Origin: Intestinibacter bartlettii
Lineage (GTDB): Bacteria; Bacillota; Clostridia; Peptostreptococcales; Peptostreptococcaceae
Length of the DNA stretch: 61,138 nucleotides
Assembly: GCF_018917435.1 (NCBI RefSeq)
Contig: NZ_JAHLOQ010000020.1
Location: 1 to 61,138 of the forward strand
Direction: 5' to 3'
Notes under the pieces: model-generated
Told to the model about the DNA's origin: nothing
Seen by the model: only the letters and a program-made list of their open reading frames with translations
The model's database searches: none
Shown here: piece after piece, positions 48,836 to 57,936 of the stretch
Layout: each line of letters begins with the position of its first letter
Numbering within the stretch: position 1 is the stretch's first letter
Translations under genes and position numbers: made by a program

Positions 48836-51046
48836 TTAGTTTCTCATTCTTGAAACTTCATCAACCCCTGGAATTGATTTTATTTTTTTCATAAGTTGTT
48901 TTAATTCTGATATATCGTTAACTTCAACTAATAAGCTTATATTTGCTGTATTGTCTTTTAAAACTCTGCAATTTATACCGCTTATACTTAGTTTTTCCAT
49001 AGATACAATGTGTATAACATCATTTAAAAGACCTACTCTGTCTACTGCTATGATTTTTACTTCTCCCTCAAACTTGCTCTTTTCAGGATTATTCCATTCA
49101 ACCTCAACAAGTCTATTTTTTAAGAATTCATCATCTAGTTTTATATTTGTACAGTCTTTTCTATGGATTGCTACCCCTCTACCTTTTGTGATATATCCGA
49201 CTATATCATCTCCAGGAAGTGGATTACAGCATTTAGCAAATCTTACTAGTATGTTATCAAGCCCCTTAACTGTAATACCATTATCTTTTTTCTTTCTTTT
49301 CTTAGCATATTCTTGCTCGTCAAAGTTTTTCTTAATTTTATTTTCTTTTTCTTGCATTCTTTTTTCTTTTTCTTGGCGGTTAACTTCTTTATTATAGAAA
49401 TCTCTTACCTTTGGCATAACTTGAGATGTAGCTATACCACCATATCCTATAGTTGCAATTAAATCTTCTAGTGTTGGTTGATTGAATTTTTTTGCAACTT
49501 GATTTAAGAATTTTTGAATGCTAGCATTTTTATATGGTATATTGTAGCGTTTGAACTCTTTTTCTAATATATCAGTTCCACGTTCGATATTTTCTTCTCG
49601 TCTTTCCTTTTTGAACCATTGTCTTATTCTATTTCTAGCAGTTGGTGTTTGTACTATACTTAACCAGTCACGACTAGGTCCTGGAGAATTCGCAGATGTT
49701 ATAACTTCTACAATTTCACCATTTTGTAATTTATAATTTATTGGAACAATTTTACCGTTTATTTTTGCACCTGTACATTTATTCCCTACATTTGTATGAA
49801 CTCTATAAGCAAAGTCTATAGGAGTTGAACCGGCTGGTAACTCTATTACATCGCCTTTTGGTGTAAATACATAAACTTGGCTATTAAATACATCATCTTT
49901 AAGAGCATCTAAAAACTCATGTGGATCTTGAACATCTTTTTCCCATTCCATCATTTGTCTTAGCCATTTTAGTTTTTGTTCCATTTTGGCATCGTGGTTT
50001 CCTGTTATTCCTTCTTTGTATTTCCAGTGAGCTGCTATACCGTTTTCAGCTATCTCATGCATTTCATGAGTTCTAATTTGTATTTCTACAGGTTCTCCAT
50101 CTGGACCAATCACTGTTGTGTGAAGAGATTGATAAAGATTTGGTTTTGGCATAGCAATATAATCTTTAAATCTTCCTGGCATAGGAATCCACATTGTATG
50201 AACCATCCCTAAAACTGCATAACAGTCTTTAACTGTATCTACAATTATTCTTACAGCCGTTAAATCATAAATTTCTTCGAATGTTTTATTTTTCTTTTTC
50301 ATTTTTTTGTAGATACTGTAGAAGTGTTTTGGTCTACCAGAAACTTCACAATTTATATCTACTTCTTTGAATTTTTCTTCTAGTAATTGAACTATTTTAT
50401 CTATGTATTCCTGTCTTTGGCTTCTTTTCATTGTTATTTTATCAGTAAGTTCACGATAACCTTCTGGATCAATATATTTTAAAGCCAAGTCTTCTAATTC
50501 CCATTTAATCTTTGATATACCTATTCTGTGAGCAATCCCACCGTATATTTCCAGCGTTTCTTTAGCTTTATATTTAGCTTTTTCTTCTGGCATATACTTA
50601 AGAGTTCTCATGTTGTGAAGTCTATCGGCTAATTTAATTAATATAACCCTAATATCCTTCGCCATAGCTAAAAACATTTTTCTAAGATTTTCAGCTTGAG
50701 ATTCTTCTTTTGTTTGATACTTAATTTTACCTAATTTAGTTACTCCATCTACTAAGTCTGCTATATCTTTTCCAAATAGATCTTTGATATCTTCATATGT
50801 GTAAGGGGTGTCTTCTACGACATCATGTAAAAGACCTGCTGCTATAACTTCCATATCTAGCTCTAAATCAGCTAATATATTTGCAACTGCTATTGGATGA
50901 ATGATATATGGTTCACCCGATTTTCTAAATACGCCTGCATGTGCAGATTTTGCTAATTCATATGCTTTTATAACTGGAGTTACATCTGCATTAGGAGCGT
51001 ATTTTTTAATTTTATCTAAAATTTCTTGTAATTCCTTGTCATACAT
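48836..51046 (-). CDS. rel: Bifunctional (p)ppGpp synthetase/hydrolase
   Basis: 736 residues. HD hydrolase domain (~25-200) with LLHDVVEDTPYTYED; synthetase domain (~230-350) with GRPKHFYSIYKKM and YQSLHTTVIGPDGE; TGS (~390-450, VYVFTPKGDVIELPAGSTP); helical and CC regions with CCNPLPGDDIVGYITKGRGVAIH; C-terminal ACT domain (~660-736). The intact HD motif implies both making and breaking the alarmone. ATG 51046 follows AGGTGG. Gene order recJ-apt-rel-dtd is conserved widely in clostridia. Confidence 0.95.
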   Translation of the reverse strand: MYDKELQEILDKIKKYAPNADVTPVIKAYELAKSAHAGVFRKSGEPYIIHPIAVANILADLELDMEVIAAGLLHDVVEDTPYTYEDIKDLFGKDIADLVDGVTKLGKIKYQTKEESQAENLRKMFLAMAKDIRVILIKLADRLHNMRTLKYMPEEKAKYKAKETLEIYGGIAHRIGISKIKWELEDLALKYIDPEGYRELTDKITMKRSQRQEYIDKIVQLLEEKFKEVDINCEVSGRPKHFYSIYKKMKKKNKTFEEIYDLTAVRIIVDTVKDCYAVLGMVHTMWIPMPGRFKDYIAMPKPNLYQSLHTTVIGPDGEPVEIQIRTHEMHEIAENGIAAHWKYKEGITGNHDAKMEQKLKWLRQMMEWEKDVQDPHEFLDALKDDVFNSQVYVFTPKGDVIELPAGSTPIDFAYRVHTNVGNKCTGAKINGKIVPINYKLQNGEIVEVITSANSPGPSRDWLSIVQTPTARNRIRQWFKKERREENIERGTDILEKEFKRYNIPYKNASIQKFLNQVAKKFNQPTLEDLIATIGYGGIATSQVMPKVRDFYNKEVNRQEKEKRMQEKENKIKKNFDEQEYAKKRKKKDNGITVKGLDNILVRFAKCCNPLPGDDIVGYITKGRGVAIHRKDCTNIKLDDEFLKNRLVEVEWNNPEKSKFEGEVKIIAVDRVGLLNDVIHIVSMEKLSISGINCRVLKDNTANISLLVEVNDISELKQLMKKIKSIPGVDEVSRMRN

Positions 51047-51084
51047 ATTACCACCTGATTATCCTATATTTTTATATATATGAA

Positions 51085-51108
51085 AATAGTTGGTATATAC
51101 CAACTATT
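51085..51108. repeat. 24-bp perfect palindrome between apt and rel
   Basis: AATAGTTGGTAT (51085-51096) and ATACCAACTATT (51097-51108) are exact complements with no loop bases. It lies 6 bp past the apt stop. The minus-strand tail is not T-rich, so it may be an RNA-processing or attenuating hairpin or an operator. Confidence 0.6.
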
Positions 51109-51114
51109 ATTATT

Positions 51115-51627
51115 CTAGTATTTAATTAGAGCATTTACTTGGCAGTTATCTAATTTTTCTCTACCATTTAAATCTTCTAATTCTATTAAGAATTGAGTTG
51201 AAACTACTTTTCCGCCTAATTTTTCTATTAGTTTTATTGCTGCTTCTGTAGTCCCTCCTGTAGCTAATAAATCGTCAACTATTGCTACTCTTTGACCTGG
51301 TTTTATTGCATCTTTGTGTATTTCTAATACGTTTGATCCGTATTCTAAATCATACTCAAATCTTTCAACTTCTCCTGGTAATTTTCCTGGTTTTCTAACT
51401 GGAACAAATCCTACACCTAAAGCGTAAGCAACTGGTGTTCCTATTAAAAACCCTCTTGCTTCTGGTCCAACAACTATATCTATATTTTGGTCTTTTAAAT
51501 CTTCTGCTATTTTATCAACAGTATATTTTAAAGCCTCTCCATCTTGTAATAGAGTTGTTATATCCTTAAAACTAATTCCCTCTTTTGGGAAATTTTCAAT
51601 AACCCTTACACATTTTTTTAAATCCAT
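51115..51627 (-). CDS. apt: Adenine phosphoribosyltransferase
   Basis: 170 residues. The PRPP motif [16 protein letters not shown] and the N-terminal [15 protein letters not shown] are typical. It makes AMP from adenine and PRPP. ATG 51627 is used; 12 bp separate it from recJ. Adjacent rel may reflect shared purine-nucleotide control. Confidence 0.95.
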   Translation of the reverse strand: MDLKKCVRVIENFPKEGISFKDITTLLQDGEALKYTVDKIAEDLKDQNIDIVVGPEARGFLIGTPVAYALGVGFVPVRKPGKLPGEVERFEYDLEYGSNVLEIHKDAIKPGQRVAIVDDLLATGGTTEAAIKLIEKLGGKVVSTQFLIELEDLNGREKLDNCQVNALIKY

Positions 51628-51639
51628 TCTAGATTCCTC

Positions 51640-54135
51640 CTAATAGCTTTCTAAGTAACTTTCCCTTAGATGTCTAATATTCGTAAGTATCAAACTTTCA
51701 TCAAGATTAAATTTGGATACAGATTCCTCTGTAAAATCTATAATTAAAGTATTGTTATTTTCATTTATTTTATAATTTAATAAATTAAACTCTCTAAATA
51801 CACTTAATATAACAAATAATTTTAGTGGCATCACTCCAAATATAGCCTTTATTTTATTAAGTGTAATATCTATATGTTTATTTGTAATACAATATTTATA
51901 GACAAATATAAACTCTTGTCTTATAGGTACTATGTTTTCAACTATATTATTTAAATATAATTGACTTTTTTCATCATAATACTTCACAAAATTAGCATTT
52001 GCCTTAATATTTTCTAATAAATACGAATATTCTTCTTTATTATATAAAACATCGTAAAGAATAATACTATTATATATGTTTAACTCTAATTTATCAAGAT
52101 TAGGAGAAAATATAAGTTTTATTTTGGGTTGATTTTTAGATATTTTGCCAAATTCAACATCAAATTCATCTTCTATAAGCGATAAATCCGAATATGCTCT
52201 GAAAAAACCATTTAGCGTATTACAAATTACTAATGTATCTTCTTTGAAAAATTCAAATATATTTATATTATTTTTATCATAAAAATTATTTGATATTTCA
52301 TTTTTTCCCAAATCATCTTGTTTTATTCTTTTATTTTCTAAATTATAATTTATTTTATATAAATTATTCACATCTTCTGGTACTATCTTTGAAAATAGTT
52401 TAATAGATGTAAAATCTTTTATTGCTGATTTTGGGTGTGCCATTCTTATATCTTTAAGTAAAAATTGAACTTTTCTATTATTATTGTAGTTATTCTCATC
52501 TAATTGGAATAATACATCTACTTTGTCCCCTCTGGTAAAATCATCTGCTAAATAGGCCATATTAAATCCTATAGCTTCATATATATGGTCTTTTTGAAGA
52601 GTTAATTTAAGATGTTGCTTTGATGCTCCAACAAATCCTATATTAGCAAGTACTAAATCTCTCATTATAAATCTTGGTGTTGGATTATTCATTCCAAAAG
52701 GTTCTAACATATGAAGATCATCTACTAAATCTAAACTAACTTGCCCTTCTTGTAGTTCATACTCTACCTTCACATTTTCTATCATATCCTCTTGGGTTAA
52801 ATTATAGTCTGCAATTTCATTTACTCTTCTTCTAAGTTCTTCTACATTTTCACTATTCATAGAAAGTCCCGCTGCCTGTTCATGTCCACCAAACTTAGTC
52901 ATCAAGTCTTTGCATTTAACAAGAGCATCAAATATACTAAATCCTTTTATTGATCTAGCGGAACCTGTAGCCATTTTATCTTCTATTGTAAGTAATATAG
53001 TAGGTTTATAATATTTTTCAGTTAATTTAGATGCTACTATACCTATAATTCCATGTTGCCAACCTTCCTTAGCTATAACTAAGACTTTATCATCTTGATA
53101 AGATGCATCACTATTTATAATTTCCTCAGCTTCACTATACATCTTACTTTCTATTAATTGTCTTTCACTGTTTTTTTCTTCTAAATCAAGTGCTATTTCT
53201 TTAGCTTTTTCAGGATTATCAGCTGTAAAAAGCTCTACTCCTAAATAAGAATATCCTAGACGTCCTGACGCATTTATTCTAGGCCCTACTGAATAACCTA
53301 TATGTGATGATTTTATTTGATGAGTATCTATACCACATACTTTTATAAGCTCTTTTAGACCTATATTTCTTCCATCTTTCATCATATTTAGACCATTTTT
53401 TACAATTATTCTATTTTCATCTTTTAATGGAACTATATCACAAATAGTTGCTAAAGTAACAATCTCTAAATAGTCATACATTGTTGTCTTAAATTCTTCA
53501 GATGGTGTCAATGCTTGTATTAATTTAAACGCTACTCCACATCCACATAAAAAATCATAAGGGTATGTACAATCTTCTTGTTTTGGATTTATTACTGCTA
53601 TTGCATCTGGAATTTCATCTTGGCATTCATGGTGATCAGTAATGATTACATCCATTCCAAGTGTTTTTGCAAATTCTACTTCTTTTGCTGATGTAATCCC
53701 ACAGTCAACACTTATTAACAAATCACATCCAATTTCATTTATTTTTTCTAAGGCTTCTATACTAATTCCATAACCTTCTTCTAATCTATTTGGTATGTAA
53801 TAATTTACGTCGTATCCTATCGACTTAAAATACAACACTAATACAGAAGTTGAAGATACGCCATCGACATCATAATCTCCAAAAATAAATATTCGTTCAT
53901 TTTTTTCAATAGCTTGCTTTATTCTATCTACACCTTTTTGCATATCTTTCATTAAAAAAGGGTCTCTTAGATAATCTAAAGATGGATTCATGAATATTTC
54001 CGCATCTTTTTCTGTTATTATGTCTCTATTTTTTAATATTTGGCTTATTTCCGGGGAAATACCAATTTTTTCACTCATTTTATCTTGTTCTATTTTCCCA
54101 AAATGTCTCAATGTCCATTTCTTTTTATAAAGCAT
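51640..54135 (-). CDS. recJ: Single-stranded-DNA-specific exonuclease RecJ (long form)
   Basis: About 831 residues. The DHH phosphoesterase core has FIFGDYDVDGVSSTSVL, ISVDCGITS, ITDHHECQD and the DHHA1 block VIAKEGWQHGIIGIVASKL; the OB domain follows. The C-terminal ~260 residues are extra compared with the ~570-residue E. coli enzyme, as in many clostridia, with little recognisable structure. ATG 54135 has AGGAGGTG 6-7 nt upstream; the in-frame extension of ten codons (MIYIKSGGDY) would cover that site. First of the recJ-apt-rel-dtd-MBL group. Confidence 0.9.
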   Translation of the reverse strand: MLYKKKWTLRHFGKIEQDKMSEKIGISPEISQILKNRDIITEKDAEIFMNPSLDYLRDPFLMKDMQKGVDRIKQAIEKNERIFIFGDYDVDGVSSTSVLVLYFKSIGYDVNYYIPNRLEEGYGISIEALEKINEIGCDLLISVDCGITSAKEVEFAKTLGMDVIITDHHECQDEIPDAIAVINPKQEDCTYPYDFLCGCGVAFKLIQALTPSEEFKTTMYDYLEIVTLATICDIVPLKDENRIIVKNGLNMMKDGRNIGLKELIKVCGIDTHQIKSSHIGYSVGPRINASGRLGYSYLGVELFTADNPEKAKEIALDLEEKNSERQLIESKMYSEAEEIINSDASYQDDKVLVIAKEGWQHGIIGIVASKLTEKYYKPTILLTIEDKMATGSARSIKGFSIFDALVKCKDLMTKFGGHEQAAGLSMNSENVEELRRRVNEIADYNLTQEDMIENVKVEYELQEGQVSLDLVDDLHMLEPFGMNNPTPRFIMRDLVLANIGFVGASKQHLKLTLQKDHIYEAIGFNMAYLADDFTRGDKVDVLFQLDENNYNNNRKVQFLLKDIRMAHPKSAIKDFTSIKLFSKIVPEDVNNLYKINYNLENKRIKQDDLGKNEISNNFYDKNNINIFEFFKEDTLVICNTLNGFFRAYSDLSLIEDEFDVEFGKISKNQPKIKLIFSPNLDKLELNIYNSIILYDVLYNKEEYSYLLENIKANANFVKYYDEKSQLYLNNIVENIVPIRQEFIFVYKYCITNKHIDITLNKIKAIFGVMPLKLFVILSVFREFNLLNYKINENNNTLIIDFTEESVSKFNLDESLILTNIRHLRESYLESY

Positions 54136-54321
54136 ATAATCACCTCCTGATTTTATATAAATCACATTCCTATTTTTCCAATTTATCCATTTATTATAAA
54201 AACTCTACATATTTTTATAACGTTAATTTTTTCCATAGATATATTATTAAATTTATATTTTTTGCTTTATATTTTTACAATTCTTATTATATTATATTTT
54301 TTCTTTATTTCATAATCTGTT

Positions 54322-55134
54322 TTACTTTTTCCAATATACTACTGCTTTTGTAGTTTTTATCGTTTCATACACCACACCATCTTTACTTATATCTTGTAGA
54401 TATTTTTTTACTATTTGTTCTTGCTCTTCATCTATATCATATTTTGCTTTACATCTATTTATATACACATCACATGCTTTTTCAAACTTCATATCACTAT
54501 TCCAACTTTGATCTATATATTCTATATTTGGATAATTTCCATTTTCCCATAGTATATTGAATACATACAAAGGGATATTGTCTGAACCCTTATCAAGTTT
54601 ATCAAAACCTAATAACTTATCTATTTTATCTGTTACAGAATCACTTCTTCTTGTTCCGCAACAAAATATCCCTGCATTTTTACTACAGTCCATAAATTTC
54701 TTAAAAGTATTGTAATTGCATATAGCAGGAGTCATGCATGCTATTACTAAGTCAAACTTATTTATTAACCCATCTTTTTTAATATCTAACTCGGACCAAT
54801 TATCACATCTAAACTCTAAATTGTTTTTTCCATATTGTGTTGCCCTTTTTTGAGCATATTCAATCATTTTTGGCGATAAATCTGTTCCAATTGCCTTGTA
54901 ACACTCATCTGATAATGCAGCGCAATATTTACCCGCTCCACAGCCTACATCTAAAATTGTTCCTTTTTTATCAATTAAATTATTTTCTTTTATTATTTGT
55001 ATAAATTTCTCTTTTTTAACCTCTTCTAATTCATAACTCCCAAAATAATCTGCCTTTGCATTCCACAATTCAATAGCTGCATCATCATTTGCATTTTCAT
55101 ATTTCCAATTTTCCTTAATAGTTTCAATAAACAT
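54322..55134 (-). CDS. Class I SAM-dependent methyltransferase
   Basis: 270 residues. SAM-binding motif I ILDVGCGAGKYCAALSDE, acidic motif II TDLSPKMIEYAQKRA, and LVIACMTPAI as motif IV. N-terminal WNAKADYFGSYELEE is also seen in small-molecule methyltransferases of clostridia. The acceptor is unknown. It begins after a terminator and stands alone between the carbonic-anhydrase gene and recJ. Confidence 0.75.
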   Translation of the reverse strand: MFIETIKENWKYENANDDAAIELWNAKADYFGSYELEEVKKEKFIQIIKENNLIDKKGTILDVGCGAGKYCAALSDECYKAIGTDLSPKMIEYAQKRATQYGKNNLEFRCDNWSELDIKKDGLINKFDLVIACMTPAICNYNTFKKFMDCSKNAGIFCCGTRRSDSVTDKIDKLLGFDKLDKGSDNIPLYVFNILWENGNYPNIEYIDQSWNSDMKFEKACDVYINRCKAKYDIDEEQEQIVKKYLQDISKDGVVYETIKTTKAVVYWKK

Positions 55135-55157
55135 TGTATATTCCCCCTTTATAAAAA

Positions 55158-55200
55158 AAATGGATACAACATTGCTTGTTTTTTAATGTCGTATCCATTT
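55158..55200 (-). terminator. Terminator of the scfB-carbonic anhydrase pair
   Basis: AAATGGATAC-a-ACATT (55158-55173) with AATGT-c-GTATCCATTT (55185-55200), and T8 on the minus strand. It lies 60 bp past the carbonic-anhydrase stop. Confidence 0.8.
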
Positions 55201-55263
55201 ATATTCTATATAATAATTTTAACTTAGTATTGTTTTAAATTACAATGTTAAGTATTTATGATT

Positions 55264-55770
55264 TTAAAGTGATTTATGTCTTTGAGCATTAGCATGGTAA
55301 TCATCTGCTGATTTTATTAAACTTTGTTTTTCTTCTTCTGTTAATTCTCTGACAGCTTTTGCCGGAGATCCTATTATAAGCATACCATCTGGAAACTTTT
55401 TATTTTGTGTTACTAAAGCACCAGCACCTATCATACAAAATTCTCCTATTTCAGCACCATTTAGAACTATCGCTCCCATACCTACAAGACTGTTATTTCC
55501 TATCTTGCATCCATGTACTAATGCGTTGTGACCTACTGTTACGTTATCACCAATAATAGTGTCAACATCCCATCCTACATGAATTACAGTACCATCTTGT
55601 ATATTAGTATTTTCACCTATTCTTATAGCATGTTCATCTCCTCTAAGAACAGTGTTATACCATATGCTTGAATTTTTACCTATTTTGACATCACCGATTA
55701 TGTCTGCACTTTCTGCAACAAAAGCAGTTTCATCAATTTCAGGCATAATTCCTTCAAATTCTTTAATCAT
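55264..55770 (-). CDS. Gamma-carbonic anhydrase-like hexapeptide-repeat protein
   Basis: 168 residues of left-handed beta-helix. The zinc-site pattern is present: the Arg/Asp in VLRGDEHAIRIG, and histidines in GTVIHVGWD and VGHNALVHGCKIG. It ends in a C-terminal helix with SADDYHANA. This matches the gamma-CA/PaaY/YrdA family. Many members lack proven CO2 hydration. ATG 55770 is used: AAAGGGG lies 9 nt upstream, while an ATG two codons before is too near. It lies 20 bp downstream of the SCIFF maturase gene. Confidence 0.85.
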   Translation of the reverse strand: MIKEFEGIMPEIDETAFVAESADIIGDVKIGKNSSIWYNTVLRGDEHAIRIGENTNIQDGTVIHVGWDVDTIIGDNVTVGHNALVHGCKIGNNSLVGMGAIVLNGAEIGEFCMIGAGALVTQNKKFPDGMLIIGSPAKAVRELTEEEKQSLIKSADDYHANAQRHKSL

Positions 55771-55790
55771 TTGCATTCGCCCCTTTAATA

Positions 55791-57158
55791 TTAATTTCCT
55801 TCTAACATCATTTTGGCTTGAATCATTATAGCACATTCAGTACGTTTCTTTTGCATTTCGCATCCAAGTTTATAAGGAACTTTTATGTCGTTGTTAAAGT
55901 TGATTGCGTTAGCATGACATCCTCCAGAACAATAGAATTTATTCCAGCAATCTCTACACTCATCTTTAGCATAAACATGAGCCTCTCTGAACATATTTGT
56001 TACTTCTTCTGGTAATTCTATTTTTTCATCTAATATATTACCTAATTTGAAGTCTTCATTACCTACGAATTGATGACATGGGTATATATCTCCTGATGGA
56101 GTTATTGCAAGGTATTCATTACCTGCACCACAACCAGTTATTCTTTTTATAACGCAAGGTCCTTGATTTAAGTCTATCATAAAGTGGAAGAATGTGAAAC
56201 CTTCTCCTTTTAGTTTCATATCAGCATATTGAACTGCTAATTTTTCATATTCTTCAAATACTTTTGGAAGATCTTCTTCTCTTAATGCATAAGGATTTTC
56301 TTCTTCACCAACAACTGGTTCAACAGATGTTAATTTGAATCCTTCATTTGCAAAATGAAGAACGTCTTCTGAGAAGTCTAGGTTATCTCTAGTGAATGTA
56401 CCTCTTATGTAGTAGTATTTGTCTTTTGGTCTTTCAGATACTAACTTTTTAAATTTAGGAGCTATTATGTCATAACTTCCTTTATTGTTTACAGTAGGTC
56501 TCATGTTGTCGTTTACTTCTTTTCTTCCATCTAAACTAAGAACTACATTGTGCATATTTTCATTTATGTATTTTATTTTTTCGTCGTCTAATAAAACACC
56601 GTTTGTTGTTATTGTAAATCTTATATTTTTCCCACGAGCTTTTTCAGCTTCTCTTCCGTATTCAACAAGTTGTTTAACAACTTCAAAGTTCATTAATGGC
56701 TCTCCACCGAAGAAGTCTATTTCTAAGTTTCTTCTGTTTCCTGAGTTAGCTATTAAGTAATCTATTGCAGCTTTACCAACTTCGAAATTCATTATTTCTT
56801 TTGCTCCACCGAAGTCACCTTGTGATGCGAAACAATATTTACATCTTAAGTTACAATCGTGTGAAACATGTAAACATAAAGCTTTTACTACTTTTTGTCT
56901 ATTTACGAAGTTTGGATTAAATTCATATGTATCTGTTGTAAATAATAAACCTTCTTCTTTTAAAGAAGTTATTTCATCATATGCTTCTTCTATTTGCTCT
57001 GCTGTAAATTTATTTTCTAATTTAGATATTATTTCTTCTTTTGTGTTTTCTTCATATAAATCAACTAATTCATATGCTACATCATCTAATATATGTACGC
57101 TTCCCCCATCTACATCTAATACTATATTGTATCCGTTCATGGAAAACTTATGTATCAT
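55791..57158 (-). CDS. scfB: SCIFF peptide maturase (radical SAM/SPASM, thioether cross-link)
   Basis: 455 residues. N-terminal RiPP-recognition-like domain (~1-85), radical SAM core with C102-x3-C106-x2-C109 (SHDCNLRCKYCFASQGDFGG), EIDFFGGEPLMNFEVV, and a SPASM-type C-terminus with many cysteines (ITGCGAGNEYLAI, YPCHQFV, ECRDCWNKFYCSGGCHANA, LGCEMQ). It builds Cys-alpha-carbon thioether links in the SCIFF precursor (six cysteines in forty-five residues) found across clostridia. AGGAGG precedes ATG 57158. The 200 bases upstream do not encode the precursor, which usually sits directly before this gene. Confidence 0.9.
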   Translation of the reverse strand: MIHKFSMNGYNIVLDVDGGSVHILDDVAYELVDLYEENTKEEIISKLENKFTAEQIEEAYDEITSLKEEGLLFTTDTYEFNPNFVNRQKVVKALCLHVSHDCNLRCKYCFASQGDFGGAKEIMNFEVGKAAIDYLIANSGNRRNLEIDFFGGEPLMNFEVVKQLVEYGREAEKARGKNIRFTITTNGVLLDDEKIKYINENMHNVVLSLDGRKEVNDNMRPTVNNKGSYDIIAPKFKKLVSERPKDKYYYIRGTFTRDNLDFSEDVLHFANEGFKLTSVEPVVGEEENPYALREEDLPKVFEEYEKLAVQYADMKLKGEGFTFFHFMIDLNQGPCVIKRITGCGAGNEYLAITPSGDIYPCHQFVGNEDFKLGNILDEKIELPEEVTNMFREAHVYAKDECRDCWNKFYCSGGCHANAINFNNDIKVPYKLGCEMQKKRTECAIMIQAKMMLEGN

Positions 57159-57310
57159 GTCTATTTCCTCCTAAAGTAAATTTTGTCTATTTTTTACACA
57201 AAATTTATTATAACTTTTTAGGGTGATGTAATCAAGTTATACAAAATTTTATTTGTCTAAATATAAGTTAATATAAGATATATATAGTCGATTATAGTTT
57301 TTAAGTAGAG

Positions 57311-57338
57311 TTTTGTATTGCCCTATTTCTGATATAAT
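57311..57338 (+). promoter_or_regulatory. Promoter of the low-molecular-weight phosphatase gene
   Basis: TTTTGT (57311-57316), 16-base spacer, TATAAT (57333-57338). A second TATAAT overlaps just downstream (57338-57343). The start would be near 57346, giving a short leader. Confidence 0.5.
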
Positions 57339-57372
57339 ATAATGTAAAAAAAGTATTATAAGGAGATTGAAA

Positions 57373-57831
57373 ATGATAAATATTATGTTTGTATGCCACG
57401 GAAATATATGCCGTTCTACTATGGCTGAATTTGTACTTAAAGATATGGTTAAAAAGAAAAACTTAGATAATAAATTTAATATAGCATCTTCTGCTACTAG
57501 CCGTGAGGAAATCGGCAATGATACTCACTATGGTACAAAACAAAAGTTAAGAGAGATGAATATTCCATTTACACCTAGAAAAGCTGTACAAATTACAAAG
57601 GCTGATTACGATAAATACGATTACATACTGTGTATGGATAAAAATAATATAAGAAATATATCTCGTATTATTCCAAATGATAAGGATTCAAAAATAAAGC
57701 TTTTACTAGATTTCTCACAAAATCCAAGAAGTATAGCAGACCCTTGGTATACTGGTAATTTTGATGAAACTTATGATGATATATTAGAAGGTTGTGAATG
57801 TCTTTTAAAACACATTGAAGAAAATTTATAA
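57373..57831 (+). CDS. Low-molecular-weight protein-tyrosine phosphatase
   Basis: 152 residues. The catalytic P-loop VCHGNICRS gives Cys8 and Arg14; the general acid is in IADPWYTGNFDETYDD. The length fits the LMW-PTP family (YfkJ/PtpA type) rather than ArsC. ATG 57373 is 7 nt from AAGGAG; TTG 57367 overlaps it. It is transcribed away from scfB. No tyrosine kinase gene is close. Confidence 0.9.
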   Translation: MINIMFVCHGNICRSTMAEFVLKDMVKKKNLDNKFNIASSATSREEIGNDTHYGTKQKLREMNIPFTPRKAVQITKADYDKYDYILCMDKNNIRNISRIIPNDKDSKIKLLLDFSQNPRSIADPWYTGNFDETYDDILEGCECLLKHIEENL

Positions 57832-57879
57832 AACTTTATTTATTATAAAAATATAATATATACCTAATTTAAAACAAAA

Positions 57880-57906
57880 ACTCTCTCAACAATTATGTGG
57901 GAGAGT
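57880..57906. terminator. Terminator between the phosphatase gene and modC
   Basis: ACTCTCTC (57880-57887) with GGGAGAGT (57899-57906), one G-T wobble, flanked by A-run and T-run. It lies between convergent genes. Confidence 0.65.
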
Positions 57907-57936
57907 CTTTGTAATACTTCTTCTTTATGGGTGTTT

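Noticed and set aside
57249-57518. 89-codon minus-strand frame between scfB and the phosphatase gene
   Set aside because: It overlaps the catalytic P-loop of the phosphatase on the other strand, has no cysteine pattern of a SCIFF precursor and no ribosome site.
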